Of a stretch of 15,004 nt of DNA, positions 12,401-15,004 are shown piece by piece; position 1 is the stretch's first letter; every line of letters starts with the position of its first letter. The notes under the pieces were generated by a model, which was not told the DNA's origin, searched no databases, and saw nothing but the letters and a program-made list of their open reading frames with translations. The DNA comes from Candidatus Omnitrophota bacterium (GTDB lineage: Bacteria; Omnitrophota; Omnitrophia; Omnitrophales; Aquincolibacteriaceae): assembly GCA_023247135.1 (NCBI GenBank), contig JAHFHB010000013.1, forward strand, positions 1 through 15,004. The letters are read 5' to 3'. The translations under genes were made by a program, and so were the position numbers.

Positions 12401-15004
12401 TGCACCCAGAACAAGCTTATCTTGCTCCGCTTCAGTTGAGGAAATGGTTTCGCGAGGGTTGCGGATATCAAAAATGCGTAAAATAAATTTAGGGGAACGA
12501 ATCTCAAAATAATTATCTTCCAAAGTGATGGGTTCTACTCTCGCGATACCCTCCGTCTCGATCTTGCGTTTGAGGGAATAAAAAGCTTCTTTTTGTTTTT
12601 GCGTAAATCCGTTGAGATAAACCGTCACGATATCGGCATTCCCCACTTCCTTCACTGAAATATTATTGAGAGAAACCGGCGCATGGCCGAGGGAAATATC
12701 CGATGCAAATTCACCATCGTAAAGCAAACTGAGTGTTTGGCCCTGCGCACGCTGCTGAACGGTGACATCCAGCCCCACCGGCTGGCCATTCGGTGCGGTT
12801 CCTAAAATGCCCCCGCTGTGCAGGCTGGTAAAATCATTTTCGTAGGTGATGGAAAATGGCACATTTTTTTCCAGGAAAGGCTTCTCCTTGCCGGAGCTTG
12901 TATTACGCATTAGAGCAAATTGCGGGACGTTGCCTTGCGTTTCGGTTCTGACTTCATACCCCGTATTTGCGGCCAATTTTTTAAGTGCGCCCGACACGGA
13001 CTCTTTATCCGGCGTATCCATGAAAAGAGCCGTCAGATCAACGGGTTCTGTACTCAGGCTTGCGTTAATGCCGACAGGATTCCCGCTCTCTAAGCCCTGC
13101 TCAACGGGTTCAAAGCGGAAGACGAGTTTCAGGTCCTTGCCTTCTATAATAAGGCCGCGCTTGGGATCATAGCGGCGGGTCACGCCGGCAGCTACCAACT
13201 TGGGCTTAAGCTCGGCCTTGGCAAAGCGGGTAAATTGGGCCTTAGCGGTACCCTTAAGACTTGTGACCGTAAAGTAATAAGCCCGTTTCACACTGCCCGG
13301 CTGGACATCCAGATGCAACGCGGCAATGTCGGCATCCCCTGCAAGTAAATGTGACTTTGAATGATTTTTAACCAGCCCATCAATACGAATTTTCTCATTC
13401 CCGGAAATGCCGGAACGCAAACCCCAGCTCTTTACGTTAACAGAAGACTCTGTGTCGGTTGTTTCACTGAAATGCAGATCCAAATTGAAATTAGTATCAT
13501 CTCCCACTTCTGCGCCCCGGCCTGCAAACATGCTGCCATCTCGAAAAAGCAGCTGATCTTGGGAAGTAGCCGCTCGCGCCACGATTTCTTTAGAAGAGGT
13601 TGCGGCCGAATCGACGGCGAAGTCTGTACCAAAAAGAATCCCGGCAATAAGGCTAACCGCTGGAACTCCCTTGAGACTTGCATCCAGCACCGGGACAAGG
13701 TTCACGGCCGTCGGCGGAATCGCGAAGTCATCGGTTTGTACTAATGACGGTGAGGATTGAGAATTAGGTTCTGAGATTGCTTCGTCGCCTGAAGCTCCTC
13801 GCAATGACGAGTCTGGTTCCGGCCATTGAAGTTTCAGCGTCAGGCCAATCGGCTTGCCCTCATGCGTGTACGCAGTCATCACCTTACCCGGTTCAAAACC
13901 GAGCTCCCGCAAGGCTGCCAAATTCGCAGGCGAAGCCTTTTCGGCAAAAGTCAGTTCTATTTCTTTTCCATCAGCCGTTTGCGAAATTTTTTGAGGACTT
14001 GCCAGCGGAAACGGCGTGAGTACTCGTGATAGAATGCCGTTGCTAAAATTGCTAATCGAATATTTAGATAACGCTAGCAGGGGTTCCTGGTCAGACAAAA
14101 TTTTCCAATCAAGTTGGTATTTTTCCGTACCAGCCTCCACCCTGAAAAAAATGCCCGTTTGACTTCCACGACGCTGCGTGGCAACAAGAGACTTGCTGTC
14201 TGAGTGGTACCAATCGATGTCACTTCCTCGCTTTTTGGAATACCAGGCGCCCTGCATGGATTCTATAAACGCTTCGGCGTCTGCCAGATTATTAATGAGC
14301 TGTGCCGGCTCCGCGACTAGTTCCGGGGACGCTTTACTTGGTGCAGGGCGAGCTTGAGGTTCTGAGATTGCTTCGTCGTTCCCTGCGGGAACTCCTCGCA
14401 ATGACGAGAGAAGTTCGGCTTCGTTGCCAACACGAATCAGGTATTCGTCTCCGTTGACTAGCGTGTCCGAAAAAAGCGCGTCCTGATAATATCGCAGCCA
14501 CTCCCTGGATAAACCGTCTTCAGCTGCTTGTTCCGTAATCCGGCCGTGCTCAAATTCAAACTCGAACCTGAATTTGTTTTCACCGAGCGCAATGCGCTTT
14601 GCTCCCTTAAAACCATCAAGACCCAATGAGTAATGAACCCGAACGCCAACGCCTCCTGGGATGTCTTCCGTTAACATCGTATGCACTTCGAACTTGTTGT
14701 AATCGAAAGTCGCCGCGGAAGGATGCACATTAAAACCCATGAGATCGAACCCAAACTGATATGCTTTTCCGTCATCCGTACGGAAATCACTCCAGTCAGT
14801 CAGGGTAAACTCATTGTCGTCATCAGGATTTTCCGCATTGCGCCATTTGAACTGTACCGGAAAATCACCCGGCCCTTTTTTCTCAAGAGTTCCATCACGA
14901 GTATTTTCAAAATAATCACTGGGGATGGTTCCGCTCTCAAGCGCATAGCCAGATTCAAAAAACATGTTCTGCATTCCGCGAAAGTCACGAATAGGTTCCG
15001 ACTC
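1..15004 (-). CDS. Giant multi-module protein, internal fragment (5,001 codons, both ends outside the window)
   Basis: A single minus-strand frame is open across the whole window. Its codons are the reverse complements of plus-strand triplets starting at 2, 5 ... 15002, and I found no in-frame TAA, TAG or TGA. Chance cannot explain this: with about 3 stops per 64 codons the probability is near e^-240. The translation is protein-like throughout, with alternating hydrophobic strands and amphipathic helices, and it repeats a module of about 150-240 residues some 23 times. Only one cysteine was found (residue 4615 of the fragment, codon at 1160-1162). I saw no convincing membrane segment and no catalytic motif. 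Start, signal peptide, anchor and stop all lie outside. Linkers between modules hold short palindromic DNA repeats read in frame. Inferred role: a secreted or surface structural or adhesive protein. The family is not recognised; that it is one coding frame is nearly certain. Confidence 0.96.
422..514 (-). repeat. Glu/Gly/Lys low-complexity linker, linker M22/M23
   Basis: Fragment residues 4831-4861, such as EEGERGKEKGESER and GEGEGKETGEEE. The plus strand is an almost pure pyrimidine run (CTTT and CCCC units) over 475-512, so the coding strand is purine-rich. Probably grown by slippage. Confidence 0.75.
515..1075 (-). other. Module M22
   Basis: Fragment residues 4644-4830. Blocks are RPFEFIVAGRGRLTG, IQSINFWGPG, ALRAEAFTFDVEEW, FKNRFLAVYAKPELVQKVF, strand TTVFVVPAGNP, close NALTIQFIAVTG. 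Strand-helix order is kept, with a Gly/Pro-rich insert (WPGGPGASPPV). Confidence 0.6.
1076..1600 (-). other. Module M21 (holds the only cysteine seen)
   Basis: Fragment residues 4469-4643. Blocks are DEIGQVLVDQGGYQRGEDD, QQVWITLPGGETPAGSISIS, KIFNFYFEKAFWQLWIEG, LALCQDLLEG and the close NGDRYRIHVANED. The close pairs with M1 (NGDEYLIRVGNEAE). Confidence 0.65.
1601..2227 (-). other. Module M20
   Basis: Fragment residues 4260-4468. Helix KQKQKLLEVVQTLKAYGW, strands FFSLQMHSN and ATAEAEFDLFHK, TMHFTLRGMP, helix MNGFMKELRAFEKQ, FVKDRGLIFDHP, close KLVVIRLD. A clear module; DHP before the closing strand also occurs in M16. Confidence 0.75.
2236..2305. repeat. Type 3 element, linker M19/M20
   Basis: GTAGGGGCAGGTC...GACCTGCCC forms one hairpin and GGGCCGGTT...AACCGGCCCCTAC a second, so the outer ends GTAGGGGC and GCCCCTAC are complementary. 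Translated VGAGSQPARETSDNAGQVTD then LPL. VGAGS and ARETS are shared with the copy at 2988-3043 and its flank. Confidence 0.85.
2312..2920 (-). other. Module M19
   Basis: Fragment residues 4029-4231. Start SLANEFAVSDQAADITRVF, helix RVMEKAQEEIF, strands, RRELYVVLKEL, helix ESFEEEIQALMAPGF, RYVPGLGFML, close LKFVVRVERED. A clear copy that aligns with M16 over both ends. Confidence 0.8.
2931..2970 (+). repeat. Type 1 element, inverted orientation, linker M18/M19
   Basis: The plus strand reads CGTCATTGCGAGGAGCTGCA then GGCGACGAAGCAATCTCTG. In this orientation the giant frame reads EIASSPAAPRNDV. It is close to the type 3 element, so two families share one linker. Confidence 0.85.
2988..3043. 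repeat. Type 3 element, linker M18/M19
   Basis: GCGGGCCGGTTT on the left faces AACCAGCCCCTAC on the right. Between them lies a second inverted repeat, TCCGCCTTAGGCGGA followed by TCCGCCGTAGGCGGA. Translated DVGAGSPPTADPPKADKPA. Confidence 0.8.
3044..3595 (-). other. Module M18
   Basis: Fragment residues 3804-3987. It begins ALIEPLTVPGIKGKLKAAGI, has strands ATFWLYLPRSK and VRMHFELTRKD, then MIDLVFTVD, helix QDIRDKLVELGVKPG, and the close GNPIPVNFVIKRA. The GNP close recurs in M22 (GNPNALTIQFIAV). Confidence 0.7.
3597..3620. repeat. Type 2 hairpin element, linker M17/M18
   Basis: ATCCCCGCTTTTGCGGGGAT is a perfect inverted repeat around TTTT, followed by GAC. It is translated VSSPQKRGS and adjoins the type 5 linker. 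Confidence 0.8.
3632..3719 (-). repeat. Type 5 coding linker repeat (VTSDK), linker M17/M18
   Basis: Translated EEVTSDKTQDTSKPSEQVSN, then TEKGTDAPL. It matches 4928-5024 over most of its length; the other copy has an additional EQV unit. ACAAGTGACAAGACACAAGA shows the same 7-base tandem. Confidence 0.75.
3722..4195 (-). other. Module M17 (short)
   Basis: Fragment residues 3604-3761. Strand GDMFMVSE, WLPDEIETLSAADLEKA, LQLQFSEKHVQALRDSG, helix SPEELAKIDTEKW, strand YNLLLIDPPA and the close TPLRRWQVAFNS. It retains the shared C-terminal half but no DEFAVP start. Confidence 0.6.
4198..4222 (+). repeat. Type 4 element, linker M16/M17
   Basis: The plus strand reads AATTAGGTATTGTGTCCCCG followed by GAATT. 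On the minus strand it is translated NSGDTIPN. This is the most complete single copy, bounded by AATT on both sides. Confidence 0.8.
4223..4915 (-). other. Module M16
   Basis: Fragment residues 3364-3594. A clear full-length copy: start LVATDEFAVPKDAHDL, middle DQRRVFWDMSQSLVM and DISFGMSAQ, strand SEIYITLAKE, Lys-rich helix SVKKALKKLLTEDF, RYVDGKGFIL, close LKLVIRF. It is the easiest copy, with M3 and M7, for building an alignment. Confidence 0.82.
4928..5024 (-). repeat. Type 5 coding linker repeat (VTSDK), linker M15/M16
   Basis: Translated EEVTSDKAQDTSKSNEQ, then VEQVTDTQEGTDAPL. A slightly shorter version lies at 3632-3719. At DNA level the CACAAGTGACAAGGCACAAG part is a degenerate 7-base tandem. 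The linker is charged, Gly/Glu/Asp-rich and surely disordered. Confidence 0.75.
5042..5677 (-). other. Module M15
   Basis: Fragment residues 3110-3321. It starts PFDLPPDAHELTPLL, a variant of the DEFAVPKDAHDL start of M16. It continues with helix LTKQAAAEFLKGSGF, strands, KPVLFIKLENL, helix RLKDFADLAFERTKD, RDHGLFIDN, and the close FRIVISYED. Confidence 0.75.
5681..6124 (-). other. Module M14 (short, divergent)
   Basis: Fragment residues 2961-3108. Strands GLVIKRTYDA and EVTFFIEKDGWIFEIQ open it, followed by MAQGTGIDSELKIRKARKEE, helix LILQGILKREFEKAGF, and the close GLELIGDNPPAYEINFKT. The AQGTG block is shared with M5. Confidence 0.55.
6222..6283. repeat. Type 2 inverted pair, linker before M14
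   Basis: TCGTCATTCCCGCGGACGCG at the left faces GATCCTCGCTTCCGCGAGGA with TGACGA at the right, and each half also holds its own short hairpin. The minus-strand translation runs SSSSRKRGSTDTDPRVRGND. Degenerate pieces (GGGGATGACGCAGG, GTCGTTCCCGC) surround it from 6200 to 6322. Confidence 0.8.
6323..6392 (-). repeat. 70-bp direct repeat, copy 2
   Basis: It is the near-identical partner of 7319-7388 and is also translated DEDSHVRNTDGVAS. It sits at the junction of the helical island and the long repeat-rich linker before M14. Confidence 0.88.
6377..6841 (-). other. Pro/Thr linker and helix-rich island, not a standard module
   Basis: Fragment residues 2722-2876. A Pro/Thr-rich tether (GNPPTNTPPTDAQTPTN) leads to about 120 residues that look mostly helical: VAQAFLDFAFARTSAQRM, FTDAILIGQMIGFERAG, ILARAREILSAVTAARSELR and KIGAAVLAGPFAI. 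It lacks the LKhVhRF close of the modules. The family is not recognised. The hydrophobic part is too short and interrupted to call a membrane segment. Confidence 0.55.
6842..7312 (-). other. Module M13
   Basis: Fragment residues 2565-2721. Aromatic-rich helices open it (LEQWDEMGRAVFEKWGWQRR), then strands, ESVAVIRFRNAQ, and an end KWAGLIRDFKLKLVYAAPK. The closing strand LKLVY fits the module signature. It is flanked by the two copies of the 70-bp repeat, together with the following helical island. Confidence 0.55.
7319..7388 (-). repeat. 70-bp direct repeat, copy 1, linker M12/M13
   Basis: It is nearly identical to 6323-6392, with three differences that I count in 70 bases. The translation DEDSHVRNTDGVAS is shared exactly. 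It contains two inner hairpins: GCAACACCATCAGTGTTGC and CTCGTCTCCTGACGAG. Confidence 0.88.
7401..7425 (-). repeat. Type 3 remnant, linker M12/M13
   Basis: GAACCGGCCCCCACAGG resembles the right arm of the type 3 elements at 2236-2305 and 2988-3043. It is translated VPVGAGSS, matching VSVGAGSQP and DVGAGSPP at those sites. Confidence 0.5.
7421..7945 (-). other. Module M12
   Basis: Fragment residues 2354-2528. It starts with helix ESQDDLIRFLNGHPEIA, then strands around DEQVIVAKYRS and LQFAFKISA, and ends PEMIYLGQVNPPDIATVFLW. The closing strands are recognisable but the middle helix is short, so this is a divergent copy. Confidence 0.55.
7946..7985 (-). repeat. Type 1 element, linker M11/M12, third of three
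   Basis: The minus strand reads GTCATTGCGAGGAGCCTCAG, then GCGACGAAGCAATCTCAGAC. It is translated LRGASGDEAISD, the same peptide as at 13766-13810. Confidence 0.85.
8001..8040 (+). repeat. Type 1 element, inverted copy, linker M11/M12
   Basis: The plus strand reads TCGTCATTGCGAGGTCCCGA, then AGGGGCCGCGGCAATCTTTT. Being in the opposite orientation, it is translated differently: KIAAAPSGPRNDE. It remains free of stops. Confidence 0.8.
8042..8083 (-). repeat. Type 1 element, linker M11/M12, first of three
   Basis: The minus strand reads TCGTCATTGCGAGGAGTTCC, then CGTAGGGAACGACGAAGCAA. It is translated SSLRGVPVGNDEAI. It forms an inverted pair with the next copy. Confidence 0.85.
8087..8605 (-). 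other. Module M11
   Basis: Fragment residues 2134-2306. Blocks are FKGLLTALGAVERDRF, strands LRVKLPL and GYVTLNFDV, RRLVVWLEGLDAETRERM, RGIEIGRPVDL and the close NPLAPLGMPVVFLDA. It shares RGIEIG and the PLGM close with M10. Confidence 0.7.
8606..9181 (-). other. Module M10
   Basis: Fragment residues 1942-2133. It starts with an Ala-rich stretch (TGGAAAASAEKPMAPVAAN) that replaces the linker repeats seen elsewhere, then helix EIKTAQEMKEWL, strands, LVRIALGKL, helix NAIDVRQLRERGIELG and the close NQPLGMRFVVTAES. The LRERGIELG block resembles MRVRGIEIG in M11, so M10 and M11 look like a tandem pair. Confidence 0.7.
9182..9748 (-). other. Module M9
   Basis: Fragment residues 1753-1941. A helical start (YTRSVLDFLLSDKQGK, NAEIAGMLKDSDMVRLM) precedes beta-rich sequence, then strand PEIYVTMVF, helix LAEFKKFLDTFARDF, WDPKGGLTL and the close LKLVVEFKF. 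This is a clear copy of the shared half. Confidence 0.75.
9747..9804. repeat. Type 4 inverted pair, linker M8/M9
   Basis: AATTCCGGGGACAC at 9747-9760 faces GTGTCCCCGGAAT at 9792-9804, with 31 bases between that include GAATT at 9768-9772 and AATT at 9781-9784. The minus-strand translation is DSGDTIRNSQNEFSKVSPEL, so the two arms, read in different frames, are both free of stops. Confidence 0.8.
9821..10309 (-). other. Module M8 (short, divergent)
   Basis: Fragment residues 1566-1728. It opens with an Ala/Pro-rich stretch (ADVPAPAAAPVTPPVADL), then SEWKLISKQAEVRAFL, strands around FFDVLVTM and DVLLSYSRSS, and ends IFRAMLRQVIQWPES. The usual closing strand pair is reduced; the QWPE end resembles M2. 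Confidence 0.5.
10310..10960 (-). other. Module M7 (sister of M3)
   Basis: Fragment residues 1349-1565. It begins IVQADEFAIPAEA, continues with RRVLKGTDFEKQV, VVWGLRAG, strand RTYFFTFK, helix ETKKRLKAFAKNGL, FVPGRGLIM, and closes VKFVIRLEPVE. It is nearly collinear with M3, although three modules lie between them. Confidence 0.85.
10963..10985. repeat. Type 2 hairpin element, linker M6/M7
   Basis: TCCCCGCTTTCGCGGGGA is an inverted repeat followed by TGAC, translated SSSPRKRGP on the minus strand. A degenerate GGGGATGACACAGG copy follows at 11011-11024. It is a strong hairpin but lies inside the open frame with no U-tract, so it is not called a terminator. Confidence 0.75.
11022..11041 (+). 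repeat. Type 4 element, linker M6/M7
   Basis: The plus strand reads GGTATTGTGTCCCCGGAATC. In the giant frame (minus strand) it is translated DSGDTIP. The same peptide-level reading occurs at 4198-4222 and 9792-9804. Confidence 0.75.
11042..11755 (-). other. Module M6
   Basis: Fragment residues 1084-1321. Two similar blocks, MPLFELSAASPDKIQTVV and MPLFEIGFENTSALIQA, lie close together near the start and may be a small internal duplication. Later come strand REVIITLKE, helix LTTLLAGSRERMISQL, FEPGRFIEV and the close TYLWRVEVAGK. Confidence 0.65.
11756..12448 (-). other. Module M5 (divergent)
   Basis: Fragment residues 853-1083. Notable blocks are RGEILQQLAQGTGLNI, TLLIELSAAADPFLDAVYNY and an end near YELIRGDDVIVLQ and SRVMIGG. 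The strand-helix part is clear (TLLIELSAAADPFLDAV); the closing strand pair is weaker than in neighbours, so the limit with M6 is uncertain. A type of AQGTG motif also appears in M14. Confidence 0.5.
12449..13099 (-). other. Module M4
   Basis: Fragment residues 636-852. It follows M3 without an inserted element. It contains a predicted helix VSGALKKLAANTGY, several strands, strand ADIVTVYLNG, a Lys-rich helix KQKEAFYSLKRKIE, and the close YFEIRSPKFILRIFDIRN. Order and spacing match the shared C-terminal half. Confidence 0.7.
13100..13741 (-). other. Module M3 (best-defined copy, sister of M7)
   Basis: Fragment residues 422-635. It opens with VQTDDFAIPP, contains VKSWGLRSG, strand RAYYFTVT, helix TAKAQFTRFAKAEL, YDPKRGLII, and closes with LKLVFRFEPVE. 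Every one of these blocks has a counterpart at the same spacing in M7 (VQADEFAIPA, VVWGLRAG, RTYFFTFK, ETKKRLKAFAKNGL, FVPGRGLIM, VKFVIRLEPVE). This pair defines the module's limits. Confidence 0.85.
13766..13810 (-). repeat. Type 1 palindromic element, linker M2/M3
   Basis: The minus strand reads TCGTCATTGCGAGGAGCTTC, then AGGCGACGAAGCAATCTCAG. It is translated LRGASGDEAISE and fills most of the short linker between the QWPE end of M2 and the DDFAIP start of M3. Confidence 0.85.
13817..14314 (-). other. Module M2
   Basis: Fragment residues 231-396. A helical start (LINNLADAEAFIESM) is followed by strands, LLALSKYSISNFS, then strand EIELTFAE, helix LAALRELGF, and the closing strand pair ending GKPIGLTLKLQWPE. 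The strand-helix-strand-strand close is the shared module signature. A similar QWPE ending is seen in M8. Confidence 0.7.
14317..14339 (-). repeat. Type 4 element (CCCCGGAA core), linker M1/M2
   Basis: The minus strand reads AAGTAAAGCGTCCCCGGAAC, translated SKASPEL. The same element in the same orientation is the first arm at 9747-9770, translated SKVSPEL. It lies directly downstream (in the protein) of the type 1 element. Confidence 0.7.
14356..14407 (-). repeat. Type 1 palindromic element, linker M1/M2
   Basis: The minus strand reads TCGTCATTGCGAGGAGTTCC, then GCAGGGAACGACGAAGCAAT and CTCAG. GTTCCC and GGGAAC form a small inner hairpin. In the giant frame it is translated as LRGVPAGNDEAIS. 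It lies exactly between the end of M1 and the start of M2. Confidence 0.85.
14410..15004 (-). other. Module M1 (N-terminal part cut by the window edge)
   Basis: Fragment residues 1-198. The region is rich in beta strands, for example KFRFEFEFEHG, then a helix around SREWLRYYQDALF, and it closes with NGDEYLIRVGNEAE. The close matches that of M21 (NGDRYRIHVANED) near the other end, so these two seem to form a subtype. The start of the module may lie beyond position 15004. Confidence 0.6.

Noticed and set aside
1..15004. NRPS or PKS megasynthase as the explanation for a giant gene
   Set aside because: No adenylation, condensation, ketosynthase, acyltransferase or carrier-protein motifs were seen; the repeated units are too small and too beta-rich.

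Overview
The window is one open reading frame. Read on the minus strand, the frame whose codons cover plus-strand triplets starting at positions 2, 5, 8 ... 15002 runs from the first to the last base with no stop: 5,001 consecutive codons, no start and no end inside the window. I translated every codon of this frame by eye and met no in-frame stop. No other gene, RNA gene, promoter or terminator is supported anywhere, and every shorter ORF on either strand looks like a shadow of this frame. The visible piece alone would be a protein of roughly 550 kDa, and the gene is larger than the window.

The protein is modular. I can divide it into about 23 consecutive, very divergent modules of roughly 150-240 residues (M1-M23, N to C terminus, from high to low coordinates). 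Most share a C-terminal half: a beta strand of the type EIYVTL or AYYFTV, then about 20 charged helical residues, a short turn, a strand such as GLI or GFIL, and a closing strand such as LKLVFRFE or LKFVVRVE. Several begin with (T/A)D(D/E)FA(I/V)P. The closest pair, M3 and M7, aligns almost end to end. I found one cysteine in 5,001 residues, which fits a secreted or surface protein. I recognise no enzyme family.

Between modules lie low-complexity linkers, and these carry copies of several short, mostly palindromic DNA repeat families: type 1 (CATTGCGAGGA...GAAGCAATCTC), type 2 (TCATCCCCGCG...CGGGGATC), type 3 (GTAGGGGC...GCCCCTAC), type 4 (GTGTCCCCGGAATT), a 70-bp direct repeat, and a coding linker repeat (VTSDKxQDTSK). 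They occur in both orientations, always without breaking the reading frame, and I saw none inside a module. This resembles the in-frame palindromic elements known from Rickettsia, but here several families colonise one giant gene. One longer exception to the modular layout is a Pro/Thr linker followed by a helix-rich island at 6377-6841.

Organism: a bacterium of moderate GC content whose genome is rich in dispersed palindromic repeats. Giant genes plus such repeats suggest an uncultured lineage such as Omnitrophota (OP3), where proteins of tens of thousands of residues have been reported. This is inference only; nothing in the window is a taxonomic marker. A long, repetitive, cysteine-free extracellular protein would suit attachment or cell-cell contact, but function cannot be read from this sequence.
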